DNA from: Rhizobium sp. G21
GTDB lineage: Bacteria > Pseudomonadota > Alphaproteobacteria > Rhizobiales > Rhizobiaceae
Assembly: GCF_014158035.1 (NCBI RefSeq)
Contig: NZ_JACFXW010000002.1
Span: forward strand, 457,001 to 521,000
DNA length: 64,000 nucleotides
Reading direction: 5' to 3'
Numbering within the stretch: the first letter of the stretch is position 1; every line of letters begins with the position of its first letter. Both the position numbers and the translations under genes were made by a program. Shown one piece after another: positions 17,678-27,619 of the stretch. The notes under the pieces are model-generated. The model searched no databases, was not told the origin of the DNA, and saw only the letters and a list, made by a program, of their open reading frames with translations.

Positions 17678-19563
17678 ATGGGTTTTTCTGAGCATGTGAA
17701 GGAAATCGAACGCGTCGGCCAGGGCAGCAATACCGGTCGCGATGCGCTGGTGGTGGAATCCTGGCGGCGATGCCTGGAAACTTATCAACTCGATCCGGCC
17801 AAAGCGCGGGAAGCGGTCATCGTTTCCGAAACGCGGCTGCGGGAACATCGCCAGCAGGCGGAGGATCTGGTCCACATCGCACGTTCAGGTCTCGAACGGT
17901 TATACCGGCAGGTCGCCGAGCAGAATTACGTTCTTCTGCTGTCCGATCGCCAGGGCGTGACAGTCGAATTTCTCGGCGATCCCTCCTTCAACAACAATCT
18001 GCGCAAAGCCGGCCTCTACCTCGGTTCGGAATGGTCGGAGCCGCTCGCCGGCACCTGCGCGGTCGGCGCCTGCATCGCCACCGGCGAAGCCCTGACCATC
18101 CACCAGACCGATCATTTCGACATCACCCACACGCCGCTGTCCTGCACCGCCGCGCCGATCTACGACACTCAGGGCGCGCTCACGGCGGTGCTCGACATTT
18201 CGCTTTTGAGCTCGCCGATCCTGAAGACGAGCCAGAACATGGCGCGTCATCTCGTCTCTTCCACGGTGCGTCGGATCGAGCTCGCCAATCTCATGGCAAA
18301 CAGCCGGCATGATCTCGTGCTGCGCTTCGCCGCCGCGCCAGAGTTTCTCGATGTCGATCCCGAAGCGGCCGTGTCCGTCGACGGCGCCGGGCGCATCACC
18401 GGCATGACGCATGGCGGCGCGCGGCTTCTCGCCCGAGCGCGCGGGTTGGATTGGCGCAGCCCTCATCGCCTCATTGGCCAGCCCGTCGCCGATTTCTTCG
18501 ACGCTGGTCTCGATGAACTGGCTTCGCTGACCCGGGCGACCCTTCCGCGCGACAGGCGCATCGCCTTGCGCGACGGCGCAAATCTCTACGCGCATGCGAT
18601 CGAACCGCAGCAGCGCGGGACGGCGACGCCGATGGCCCGAATGGTTCGTCCCGCGCCGGCGATAGCCCGGTTGGGCGGTGGATCCGTTATAATCGACGGT
18701 CTCAAGCGCAAGATCGAAAAGCTCGCGCCAAGCCGACTTCCGATCCTCCTGCAGGGGCCGACGGGGGCGGGAAAGGAATTCCTGGCGAGGATCATTCATG
18801 AAACGAGCGGCGTTTCCGGTCGCTTCGTCGCCGTCAATTGCGCGGCCATTCCCGAACAACTGATCGAAAGCGAGTTGTTCGGCCATGTCCCCGGCGCCTT
18901 TACCGGCGCGCTCGCCAAGGGACGCAAGGGACTGGTCGAGGAGGCTGAGGGGGCACGCTGTTTCTCGACGAGATCGGTGACATGCCTTTCGCGGCCCAAA
19001 GCCGATTGCTGCGGGTGCTGGCCGAGGGCGAAGTGCTGCCCGTCGGCGGATCGTCGCCGCGCAAGGTCGATTTCCGCGTCATCTCGGCCTCGCATCGATT
19101 GCTGGCCGATCTGGTGGCTGCGGGCGACTTCCGTTCGGATCTTTATTATCGGCTGAATGCGGCTGTGCTCTCGCTGCCGCCGCTTTCAAAGCGCGAGGAT
19201 TTCCCCTGGCTGTTGGATCGCCTTCTCGAAAAGCACGGATCAGCGGGCCGATCCCTTCGGCTTTCGAGCGCCGCCAGACTGTTGATCCTCGGCTATTGCT
19301 GGCCCGGCAACATCCGTGAACTCGACAACGCCATCGCTTTCGCCGCCGCGCTGTGCGAGGGTGGCGTGATCGAGGTCGTCGACCTGCCCGATCATCTCAC
19401 GCTCACCGGCGATCTGCCCGACCGAGAAAAGGATGAGGCGGATGTCCGCGCCATCCTCTCCGTCTGCAAGGGAAATGTGTCCGAGGCCGCCCGGCGGCTC
19501 GGCGTCGATCGCACCACGCTGCATCGGCGGATGAAACGCCTCGGCATTGAGCGGCCGCATTGA
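17678..19563 (+). CDS. AcoR-type sigma-54 dependent activator (one frame break)
   Basis: Enhancer-binding protein of about 628 aa. N-terminal AcoR/GAF-like sensor (about 20-200), central AAA+ domain with Walker A GPTGAGKEF and the sigma-54 contact motif GAFTGA, and a C-terminal Fis-type helix-turn-helix (GNVSEAARRLGVDRTTLHRR). The frame breaks in the G5 run 18949-18953; restoring one G gives EEAEGGTLFLDEIGDM, which is exactly the Walker B region expected. It stands directly upstream of a -24/-12 promoter with matching upstream sites, so it most likely activates the alcohol dehydrogenase/monooxygenase genes in response to a substrate sensed by its GAF domain. Confidence 0.88.
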
Positions 19564-19571
19564 GCGCCCGT

Positions 19572-19611
19572 TGTGGCGCGCGCCACACCTGTGGCGCCGC
19601 AGATGTGGCGC
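19572..19611 (+). promoter_or_regulatory. Upstream activating sequences for the sigma-54 activator
   Basis: Three copies of TGTGGCGC begin at 19572, 19590 and 19604. The first forms the perfect 16-bp palindrome TGTGGCGCGCGCCACA (19572-19587). They lie 60-100 bases upstream of the -24/-12 promoter, the expected place for an enhancer-binding protein, and immediately after the activator gene. Confidence 0.7.
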
Positions 19612-19673
19612 ACAGTATGGCCGGCGATCAGGAATATCCAACAAGTTCAATCGACTGAATGGCGAATGGCCAT

Positions 19674-19689
19674 TGGCATGGGCGTTGCA
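19674..19689 (+). promoter_or_regulatory. Sigma-54 (-24/-12) promoter
   Basis: TGGCAT-GGGCG-TTGCA matches the TGGCAC-N5-TTGCA consensus with one mismatch and exact spacing. It is about 36 bases before the alcohol dehydrogenase start codon and downstream of the TGTGGCGC repeats. Confidence 0.8.
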
Positions 19690-19725
19690 GCTCACCTTGC
19701 GTCGAAAAGACCAGAGGGAGAGAAT

Positions 19726-20798
19726 ATGCGCGCGCTCAGATTTCATGCGGCCAGGGACTTGCGGCTGGAAGAGCTTCCCGAGCCGAAACAGCCGGGTCCG
19801 GGACAAGTTCTGGTTCGCAATCGTTTCGTCGGTATTTGCGGTACCGATCTGCACGAATACAGCTATGGTCCGATCTTTATCCCGAAAGAGCCGCATCCCT
19901 ATACCGGCGCACACGGTCCGCAGGTTCTCGGCCACGAATTCGGAGGCGTCGTCGAGGCGATCGGAGCAGGCGTGACCTCCGTGGTCGCCGGCGACCGTGT
20001 GTCGATCCAGCCGCTGATCATGCCCCGGTCGGGCGACTATTTCGCCGATCGCGGGCTGTTTCACTTGAGCCCGCAACTGGCGCTGGTCGGGCTGAGCTGG
20101 GATGGCGGCGGCATGGCGGAAGCGGCTGTCGTGAACGAATACAATGTCCAGAAAATGCCCGATGAGATGACCGATGAAGAGGCTGCTCTGGTCGAGCCCA
20201 CGGCGGTCGCCGTCTATGCCTGCGATCGCGGCGGCGTGACCGCCGGCAACAGCGTGCTGGTGACCGGCGCAGGTCCGATCGGCATGTTGACGCTTCTCGC
20301 TGCCCGCGCCGCCGGAGCGGCGCAGCTCTTCGTGTCCGATCTCAATGATGCGAGACTCGACCTGGCGAAAAGCGTGCTGCCGGATGTCGTCACGATCAAC
20401 CCGAAGCGTGACAGTGTCGGCGATGTCGTTCGTTCCTCACCGGAGGCCATGTCGGCTGTGACGTGGCCATTGAATGCGTCGGCAACGAACATGCGTTGAA
20501 AGCCTGTGTCGACGCGGTGCGCAAGCAGGGTGTCGTCGTCCAGACGGGCCTGCATCCTCATGAAAACCCGCTCGACTGGTTTCAGGTCACCTTCCGCGAT
20601 CTCGAGATCAAGGGGGCCTGGGCCTATCCGACCCATTATTGGCCGAGGGTGATCCGGCTGATCGCATCAGGACTGCTGCCGGCGACCAGGATCGTCACCA
20701 AGCGCATCACCCTCGACACGGCCGTCACGGAAGGATTCGACGTTCTGCTCGATCCCGCCGGCGCGCATCTGAAGATCCTGATCGATCTGTCGAAGTGA
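19726..20798 (+). CDS. Zinc-dependent 2,3-butanediol dehydrogenase-like alcohol dehydrogenase (one frame break)
   Basis: Medium-chain dehydrogenase/reductase of about 357 aa, NAD-dependent, oxidising a secondary alcohol or diol. Zinc ligands: Cys in GICGTDLHEY and His-Glu in GHEFGG; the Rossmann motif is VTGAGPIGMLT. The structural-zinc cysteine lobe is missing, as in the butanediol dehydrogenase branch. The frame breaks at 20454-20455; one extra G restores GCDVAIECVGNE. Start ATG 19726 has AGGGAGAGA upstream. Controlled by the adjacent sigma-54 promoter and followed by a monooxygenase, suggesting alcohol to ketone to ester or further oxidation. Confidence 0.85.
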
Positions 20799-20807
20799 GA
20801 TTTTCAG

Positions 20808-20844
20808 CCTTGGCCGCTCGGGAGAGGAGTCCGGTCGGCCAAGG
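20808..20844 (+). other. Stem-loop between alcohol dehydrogenase and monooxygenase genes
   Basis: Arms CCTTGGCCG and CGGCCAAGG (9 bp) enclose a 19-base loop in the 115-base gap. No T-run follows. Probably an mRNA-processing or stabilising element inside the operon. Confidence 0.4.
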
Positions 20845-20913
20845 TTCGGAAGTAAACGGAGCGCCTCTCGGGCGTATCCCCAAATCCACCAAGCATCCAT
20901 GGAGGAGATGACC

Positions 20914-22716
20914 ATGCTTGATATCAGCCCCGGAACCAAGATCGACGCGGTTCTTTCAAAACTCGGCCAGGCCCTCGAGAGCGGCGACATCGACGCCGCC
21001 GTCAATCTGTTTCAGGCGGATTGCTACTGGCGCGATCTCGTCACCTTCACCTGGAACCTCAAGACGCTGGAAGGGCATGAGCAGATCCGCGACATGCTGG
21101 CGAGCCAGCTCGGCGCGACAAAACCCTCCAATTTCGTGCAGGACGCCAAGGAGCAGGCGTCGGAAGCCGGCGGCGTTACGGATGGCTGGTTCGAGTTCGA
21201 AACCGGCGTGGCGCGCGGCTATGGCCATATCCGCCTCAAGGACGGGCTGATTTGGACGCTGCTCACCACCATGACCGAACTCAAGGGCCATGAGGAGCCG
21301 AAGGGCTTCCAACGTCCGATGGGCGCCGAGCACGGCCATGGCCGCAACCGCAAGACCTGGAAGGAAAAGCGCGAGGCTGAGGCGGCGGAACTCGGTTATC
21401 AGACCCAGCCCTATGTCGTCATCATCGGCGGCGGGCAGGGCGGTATTGCCCTTGGCGCGCGGCTGCGCCAGCTCGGCGTGCCGACCATCATCATCGAGAA
21501 GAACGAGCGGCCGGGCGACAGCTGGCGCAAGCGTTACAAGTCGCTCTGCCTGCATGACCCCGTCTGGTACGATCACCTGCCTTACATCCCCTTCCCGGAA
21601 AACTGGCCGGTGTTCACGCCCAAGGACAAAGTGGGCGACTGGCTGGAAATGTACACCAAGGTCATGGAGCTGAACTATTGGGGCTCCACCACCTGCAAAT
21701 CCGCACAATATGACGAGGCGACCGGCGAATGGACCGTGGTCGTCGACCGCGCCGGCCAGGAGGTCGTGCTCCGGCCGAAGCAGTTGGTGTTGGCGACCGG
21801 CATGTCCGGCAAGGCCAACGTGCCGACATTTCCGGGACAGGACGTGTTCAAGGGCGAGCAGCAGCATTCTTCCCAGCATCCCGGTCCGGACGCCTATGCC
21901 GGCAAAAAGGTCGTGGTGATCGGCTCCAACAATTCCGCCCATGATATCTGCGCCGCGCTCTGGGAAGCCGGGGCCGATGTCACCATGCTGCAGCGTTCGT
22001 CCACCCATATCGTCAAGTCGGATTCGCTGATGGAGATCGGCCTCGGCGACCTCTATTCGGAACGGGCGGTGCAGGGCGGCATGACGACGCGCAAAGCGGA
22101 TCTCATCTTCGCCTCGCTTCCGTATCGGATCCTGCATGAGTTCCAGATCCCGATCTACGACAAGATCCGCGAGCAGGACGCCGATTTCTATGCGGCGCTC
22201 GAAAAGGCCGGCTTCATGCTGGATTTCGGCGACGACGAATCCGGCCTGTTCATGAAATATCTGCGGCGCGGCTCGGGGTACTACATCGATGTCGGCACCT
22301 GCGATCTGGTGATCGACGGCTCGATCAAGCTCAAATCCGGTGTCGACGTCTCCCATCTGACGGAAAAAGCCGTCGTGTTGAAGGATGGAACGGAGTTGCC
22401 GGCCGATCTCGTGGTCTACGCCACCGGCTACGGCTCGATGAATGGCTGGGCTGCCGATCTGATTTCGCGCGAGGTCGCCGACAAGGTCGGCAAGTGCTGG
22501 GGCCTCGGTTCAAACACCACCAAAGATCCCGGTCCCTGGGAGGGGGAGCAGCGGAATATGTGGAAGCCGACGCAACAGGAGGCGCTGTGGTTCCATGGCG
22601 GCAACCTGCACCAGTCCCGGCATTATTCGCAATATCTGTCGCTGCAACTCAAGGCCCGTCAGGCCGGCATCGACACGCCGGTCTACAGACTGACCGCGCC
22701 GCATCATTTGGCTTGA
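20914..22716 (+). CDS. Flavin-containing monooxygenase with N-terminal NTF2-like domain
   Basis: About 600 aa, intact. Residues ~10-125 form an NTF2/SnoaL-like domain. The rest is an FMO/Baeyer-Villiger-type enzyme with the FAD fold GGGQGG near 172-177, an FMO-like fingerprint around FKGEQQHSSQH, the NADPH fold starting GSNNSAHD near 337 and a late VVYATGYGS. It should insert one oxygen from O2 into a ketone or heteroatom. Start ATG 20914 has GGAGG eight bases upstream; ATGs at 20899 and 20908 are alternatives. Same operon as the alcohol dehydrogenase, so a ketone produced there is a reasonable substrate. Ends at a strong stem-loop shared with the convergent kinase gene. Confidence 0.85.
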   Translation: MLDISPGTKIDAVLSKLGQALESGDIDAAVNLFQADCYWRDLVTFTWNLKTLEGHEQIRDMLASQLGATKPSNFVQDAKEQASEAGGVTDGWFEFETGVARGYGHIRLKDGLIWTLLTTMTELKGHEEPKGFQRPMGAEHGHGRNRKTWKEKREAEAAELGYQTQPYVVIIGGGQGGIALGARLRQLGVPTIIIEKNERPGDSWRKRYKSLCLHDPVWYDHLPYIPFPENWPVFTPKDKVGDWLEMYTKVMELNYWGSTTCKSAQYDEATGEWTVVVDRAGQEVVLRPKQLVLATGMSGKANVPTFPGQDVFKGEQQHSSQHPGPDAYAGKKVVVIGSNNSAHDICAALWEAGADVTMLQRSSTHIVKSDSLMEIGLGDLYSERAVQGGMTTRKADLIFASLPYRILHEFQIPIYDKIREQDADFYAALEKAGFMLDFGDDESGLFMKYLRRGSGYYIDVGTCDLVIDGSIKLKSGVDVSHLTEKAVVLKDGTELPADLVVYATGYGSMNGWAADLISREVADKVGKCWGLGSNTTKDPGPWEGEQRNMWKPTQQEALWFHGGNLHQSRHYSQYLSLQLKARQAGIDTPVYRLTAPHHLA

Positions 22717-22718
22717 TA

Positions 22719-22753
22719 AATGGCGGGCGCCGGCCTGGCCGGCGCCCGCCATT
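22719..22753. terminator. Bidirectional stem-loop between convergent operons
   Basis: AATGGCGGGCGCCGGC and its exact reverse complement (16-bp arms) surround a 3-base loop, two bases after the monooxygenase stop and ~64 bases after the kinase gene ends on the other strand. Very stable; likely ends transcripts from both sides. Confidence 0.75.
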
Positions 22754-22816
22754 CCGGGCTCCTCGACACAGAGCGACGATCCCGCGCCGAAGGCAAAGCT
22801 GCGACCGTCGCCGAAT

Positions 22817-24300
22817 TCAGTTGTTTTTCCCCTGAGATAAACATCGGCCTGACGCTGGGACAATTCTTCCCAAACCATATGGGCAGCGAGATCGGGTTCG
22901 GTGGCCTCGGCCTGATGCGACATCGCGGCCGTCGCGCTCCGGAAACCGTCGAACCAGCCTGCGCCGACGGCGGCGGAGATGCCGGCGCCCAGGGCCGAGG
23001 CTTCATCCGACAGGCTGCGCCGCACCCGAAAGCCGGTCGCGTCGGCCACCATCTTGCGCCAGAGCGTGCTCGCGGCGCCGCCGCCGATCACATAGATCTC
23101 TTCCGCTCCCGGCGCGGCGGCCTGCATCTGTTTGAGCGCCCGGGCGAATTCCAGCGTGATGGCTTCGAGCGAGGCGCGATAGAGATGGCTCATCCGATGA
23201 TTCGGCCCCAGGCCGATGAAAGAGGCGCGCGCCTCTTCGTCCCAATGCGGATCCATGCAGCCCATCAGATAGGTGCAGGCGAGAACGCCGTCCGCTCCGA
23301 CCGGGATATTCGTCGCCTCATGTTCGAGGCGCTGGAAGATGGCGGGGTCGCTGCGACCGCCGGCGAAATTGTCGATCAGCCAATTGACGAACAAGGCGCC
23401 GGCTCGTTGCACCGCTTCGAGCAGATATCCCTCGCCGGTGGGCGAGATCAGCGTGCGCCAGAAGGGGCTGATCGCCGGCGTCGGCGACCAGACGCCGCCC
23501 ACAACCGCGGTGCCCAGATTGAGATAGACCGTCTGCGGATCGATGGCGCTGACGCCGAGGCCCGCGCAATGGCCGTCGCCGCCAGCGGCGTAGACCGGAA
23601 GTCCCATGGGAAGCCCAGTCGCCGCAGCCGCAGCCGCGGTCACCCTGCCCAATATGGCGCCCGGAGGATGGGCCGAGGGTAGTTTCTCCAGGTCGATGCC
23701 GAGGTGATCCAGCAGCGGCTGAGACCAAGCCTTGGCCTCGATGTCGAAGATGCCGAACGGATCGGCGCTGGTCCATGTGGCCGCCGGCTCTCCCGTCAGA
23801 TGCATCACCAGAAAATCATGAACCGACAGGATATGGCGGGTGCGGTCGAGGAGTTCCGGTTGATGGGCGCGAAAATGCCGGAGACGAAAGACGCAAGGGA
23901 TGACATCGACGGGTTTGCCTGAAATGCGATGCAGCCGCTCGCGGCCGATTTCATCCGACAGCACATGCGTCATGTCGCGGGCGCGACGGTCGAGCCATAG
24001 GGTGGCGGGCGCGAGCGGCCGGCGGCTCTCGTCCAGCAGCACCATGGTTTCGCGCTGGTTGGAAATGGCGACGCCGTCGATGCGAGCCGGATCGATCCCG
24101 GCGATGCAGGCGCGCAACGCCGTTTGCGCCGCTGTCCACCATTCGGCCGAATCCTGCTCGGCGCGATAGGCGTCCGGGGTCAGAAGCGTGTGGGCTGCGC
24201 GGCCTTCGCTGCGCGGCTCTCCGTTTTGCGTCCAGGCGATCGCCTTCACCGACTGGGTCGATGAATCCATCCCGATCACGTAACGTTCATTCGGATGCAT
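22817..24300 (-). CDS. FGGY-family carbohydrate kinase, XylB-like (frame break near 3' end)
   Basis: ATP-dependent kinase of sugars or polyols, about 494 aa after correction. The N-terminal phosphate loop is IGMDSSTQSVKAIAW; ISNQRET and WLDRRA are typical FGGY motifs, and YVIGGGAASTLWRKMVADAT is the C-terminal signature. Without correction the frame runs on to 22510, giving 122 unrelated residues. Restoring one base in the C4 run 22829-22832 ends the protein at 22817 (RGKNN). Start ATG 24300 follows AGGAGG. It lies just downstream of the SorC-type regulator gene on the same strand, and opposite the polyol operon, whose substrate it probably phosphorylates. Confidence 0.87.
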
Positions 24301-24356
24301 GCGGCTCCTCCTTCCGCTAGACTTCCGTATGGGCGTCGACGCGGCGACCGCGGCGA

Positions 24357-25312
24357 TCATTGTTCGAGCAGTGCTTCTCCCGTGGCCATGTCGGTGACGA
24401 GATGGGTGGCGTACCCTCCGCGCAACGTGGCGAGAATGGCGTCTATCTTGCCCGCCCCGCCGGCCACGCAGATGCGGTTCGGCGTCTGCTTCAATTCTTC
24501 CAGCGCGATGCCGACCATGCGGGCGTCATGCTGGCCGCCGACGCCGCCTCCCGCGGCGTTGATGAAGCGGCCGATGATGACGGCGACGGCGCCGTTGCAC
24601 ACATAGTCGTCGATTTCTTGCTGGCTGGCGATGCCGGAGATGCGGACCGTGCTTTTCCCGCCGACATCGCCGACGCCGAACAGAATGCGGTTGGTCGAAT
24701 GGATCAGGTCGAACTGTTTCTTCAGCACCGGCTCTTCGAGCAGCATGTCTCGCAATTCGGGAGTCGACAACACAGCCGGGGCCAAGAGGTTGACGCAGCG
24801 CGCCCGGATGCGGCTTGACAGCAGCGAGGTGCAGAGTTCCGGCGAAAAGTCGGGCTCGCCGGTGGAACTGCCCGACACCTGCACCACCGTCAGGTCGGTG
24901 ATGGGATCGGGAAGCGTGATCTGATTGGCGACCGAGAGCACGGTGCGGCCCCAGGCGACGCCGATCACGTCGCCCGGCTTCAATTGATCGGCGAGCACGC
25001 GCGCGCCGGCGTCGCCGAGGCGGCGCACGAGATCCCTGTCTTCGCCCGAGGGAATGACGAGGGCGCCGTCCAGTCGAAACGTTCCATAAGGCGGCGCGCG
25101 ATCGCGGTTCGTCCGCTCGCTTGAGTATTCAGCCGTATCGAGACGATGCCGCGTTCGCGCGCCTCCTGCAGGTAGTTCACGATGGTCGCCCGGGAGACGT
25201 TGAGCGTCTTGGCGATTTCGCTCTGGGTCATTTCATCGGCGTAATAGAGCCATGCCGCCCAGGTGACGGCGTCTTCGAATTCTGTCGGCTTCGCGGCCGC
25301 GCTTTCCAGCAT
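24357..25312 (-). CDS. SorC/DeoR-type sugar-binding transcriptional regulator (one frame break)
   Basis: About 318 aa. N-terminal helix-turn-helix (QSEIAKTLNVSRATIVNYLQEA, residues ~31-52 in part) and a C-terminal SorC effector domain that binds phosphorylated sugars, with GVAWGRTV and GVGDVGG typical. The frame breaks near 25074-25076; one extra G gives RFGLDGALVIPSGED. EryD of Brucella is a relative of this class. Gene order regulator-kinase on the minus strand and catabolic operon divergent on the plus strand points to control of both; TGACA/TGTCA repeats lie in the shared 135-base gap. Confidence 0.85.
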
Positions 25313-25358
25313 GTGTTTCCTCGAGCAGTCTTTTCATCGTCATCTGACGGCATCCCAG

Positions 25359-25401
25359 GACAAATGTCAATGTCGTCTGTCATCTGTGTTGACAAGTGTC
25401 A
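25359..25401. promoter_or_regulatory. Repeated operator candidates for the SorC-type regulator
   Basis: GACAAATGTC (25359-25368) and TGACAAGTGTCA (25390-25401) are inverted repeats of the same half site with a 2-base centre, 31 bases apart, about three helical turns. A looser copy, GTGTCACTTGTA, follows around 25410-25421. They sit between the regulator gene and the divergent catabolic operon. Confidence 0.5.
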
Positions 25402-25447
25402 GAAAGTGGTGTCACTTGTATCCAAGAATTAAAAATGGATAGTGGGA

Positions 25448-26803
25448 ATGGAAACGCTGAGGAACCGGGGCGCCGTCGATGGCGCGCCGTTGGGCGGCTG
25501 GACCGCGCTTATCGATGACATCGTCGCCGGGAAATGGACCAATCCGGAAACGGGCGAGAGGCCGTCCGTGCCCTATGACTCGATCGTCATTGCCGAAAGT
25601 CTCGCAGGCCGCGAAGCGGACTTGGTGAAGAGCCTGGATCTCGGTTCGTCCTTCACCGTCGTGGCCGATCATGCGACATGGGAGGCGATGGGCGCACGGG
25701 TCGCCAAGGCGCTGGAAAGCCTCGGTCCGGTCAAAACGGTGCTTCTCGATCATCCTCATGCGGATATGGCGACGGTGGAGGACCTGACGGAGCGGTTGAA
25801 AGGAGCCGAGGGCCTGGTGGCCGTGGGCTCCGGCACCATCAACGACCTCGTGAAATATGTGACGGGGCTGGATGGCCGGCGCTATTGCGTGTTCGGCACT
25901 GCTGCGTCCATGAATGGCTACACCTCCACCACGGCCTCCATCACCCTCGAAAGCGGGCTGAAGGTTTCCTTGCCGTCGCATGCGCCGGCGGGCTTCTTCG
26001 TCGATCTCTCGGTGGCGGCGCAGGCGCCGACTTATTTGTCGGCCGCAGGCTTCGCCGATTGCATCTGCCGATCCGTGGCTCAGGTCGACTGGTGGATGTC
26101 GCACCGGCTGCTGGGCTCGGTCTACGCCAATTCCCCTTACATCATTCAGGCTCAGGACGAGATCGAACTCAACCGCCGCGCCGCAGGCATCGGCAGGGGC
26201 GATGTGGAGGCGAACGGTTATCTCTATCGCGTGCTGACGCTGTGCGGGCTCGGCGTGTCCTTCACCGGCATGTCCCATCACGGTTCGATGGGCGAGCACC
26301 AGATTTCCCACTACATCGATTGTTTCGCCGGCGACCGTCATCCGGGCACGTTGCACGGCCAGCAGGTCGGCGTCGCCTCGCTGACCATGGCCCGCATCCA
26401 GCGCCATTTTCTCGACAGCGCGACGCCGCCCAGGATCGGACCGACGCGGATCGACCGCGACGACATGGTCAGGCGCATGGGTGTGGATGTCGCCGACCAA
26501 TGCCTGGCGGATATCGCTCCCAAAATCTACGACCAGCGCGACGCCGATGAGATCAATGTGCGTCTTGCCGACCTCTGGCCGACGCTGCGCGAAGAACTCC
26601 GGGCTTTCGTCATCCCGGTCGACGAGATGACCAAGCTGCTGAAGGCCGCGGGCGGGCCGACCACGGCGGCCGAGCTCGGCGTTCCCGTCGATTTCTATCG
26701 CGAGGCGGTGATGCATTGCCGGGAAATGCGCAATCGATATTCCTTCCTCGACATCGCCGCCGACAGCGGCGTGCTCGACGAACTCGTCGCGGCGGAGGTC
26801 TGA
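25448..26803 (+). CDS. sn-Glycerol-1-phosphate dehydrogenase-like (AraM/EgsA-type) enzyme
   Basis: Iron/zinc-dependent dehydrogenase of the group III superfamily, 451 aa, using NAD(P). The nucleotide loop is VGSGTINDLVKY and GTAASMNGYTSTTASI; the metal site is formed by MSHHGSMGEHQISHYID and HGQQVG. AraM proteins reduce DHAP to G1P, but in this catabolic setting oxidation of a polyol or polyol phosphate is equally possible. A GTG at 25442 and ATG at 25448 are both possible starts; neither has a strong ribosome site. First gene of a long plus operon. Confidence 0.8.
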   Translation: METLRNRGAVDGAPLGGWTALIDDIVAGKWTNPETGERPSVPYDSIVIAESLAGREADLVKSLDLGSSFTVVADHATWEAMGARVAKALESLGPVKTVLLDHPHADMATVEDLTERLKGAEGLVAVGSGTINDLVKYVTGLDGRRYCVFGTAASMNGYTSTTASITLESGLKVSLPSHAPAGFFVDLSVAAQAPTYLSAAGFADCICRSVAQVDWWMSHRLLGSVYANSPYIIQAQDEIELNRRAAGIGRGDVEANGYLYRVLTLCGLGVSFTGMSHHGSMGEHQISHYIDCFAGDRHPGTLHGQQVGVASLTMARIQRHFLDSATPPRIGPTRIDRDDMVRRMGVDVADQCLADIAPKIYDQRDADEINVRLADLWPTLREELRAFVIPVDEMTKLLKAAGGPTTAAELGVPVDFYREAVMHCREMRNRYSFLDIAADSGVLDELVAAEV

Positions 26804-26806
26804 GCC

Positions 26807-27619
26807 ATGCGCGCGGTCGCCGACATGCCCATCGAGACGGCCCGGAGCGTCACCACGCTGTTCGCCGATATCGATGACACGCTGACCACCGAGGGGCGGC
26901 TGCCCGCGGCGGCTTATGCGGCGCTCGAGGCTCTGTCGGAGGCGGGCGTCTCGGTCGCGCCGATCACCGGAAGGCCGGCAGGCTGGTGCGACATGATCGC
27001 CCGGATGTGGCCGGTGGCGGGCGTGGTCGGTGAGAACGGCGCTTTCTATTTCTCTTGCCATGCCGCCGACCGCCGCATGCGCCGCGTCTTTGCGGCGCCG
27101 GATCGGCAACGTGCGGAAAATCGCCAGCGGCTGGAGCGTGTGCGCGCCCGTATTCTCGCCGAGGTGCCGGGCGCTGCGATTTCCGCCGACCAGCATTATC
27201 GCGAAGCCGATCTCGCCATCGATTTCTGCGAGGACGTGCCGCCGCTCGGCGCAAGCGAGGTCGACCGCATCAAGCGCATTTTCGAGGAAGAGGGTGCCGT
27301 CGCCAAAGTGTCTTCGATCCATGTCAATGGCTGGTTCGGCTCTTATGACAAGCTGACCATGACGCGGCTGTTCGCCAGCGACGTGCTCGGACTCGACATC
27401 GACGGAGACAAGGAACGCATCGTCTTCGTCGGCGACAGCCCCAACGACGCGCCGATGTTTTCTTTCTTCCCCAATGCCTGCGGCGTCGCCAATGTGCTGA
27501 AATTCCTGGGTCGGATCGACGCCGAGCCCGCTTATGTGGCCAGCGCCGAGGGCGGTCAGGGCTTCGTGGAAGTGGCCGAGCGCATTCTTGCGGCGCGGTC
27601 GGGGAGGGCTGCGGCATGA
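26807..27619 (+). CDS. HAD-superfamily (Cof/SPP-like) sugar phosphatase
   Basis: 270 aa. Motif I FADIDDTLTT supplies the nucleophile and acid Asp, motif II is ITGR, and motif IV is VGDSPNDAPM. The cap domain in the middle is of the type IIB kind seen in Cof, sucrose-phosphatase and mannosyl-phosphoglycerate phosphatase families. Starts four bases after the upstream stop and overlaps glpD by four bases (ATGA), so it is translationally coupled to both. It probably removes phosphate from a sugar or polyol phosphate formed in this pathway. Confidence 0.8.
   Translation: MRAVADMPIETARSVTTLFADIDDTLTTEGRLPAAAYAALEALSEAGVSVAPITGRPAGWCDMIARMWPVAGVVGENGAFYFSCHAADRRMRRVFAAPDRQRAENRQRLERVRARILAEVPGAAISADQHYREADLAIDFCEDVPPLGASEVDRIKRIFEEEGAVAKVSSIHVNGWFGSYDKLTMTRLFASDVLGLDIDGDKERIVFVGDSPNDAPMFSFFPNACGVANVLKFLGRIDAEPAYVASAEGGQGFVEVAERILAARSGRAAA

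Noticed and set aside
22510..22816. C-terminal extension of the FGGY kinase overlapping the monooxygenase gene
   Set aside because: Disappears when one base is restored at 22829-22832; the extension is antisense to monooxygenase coding sequence and lies across the terminator.
25412..27322. 636-codon minus-strand frame opposite the AraM-like and HAD genes
   Set aside because: Shadow of two conserved genes; no ribosome site or family feature.
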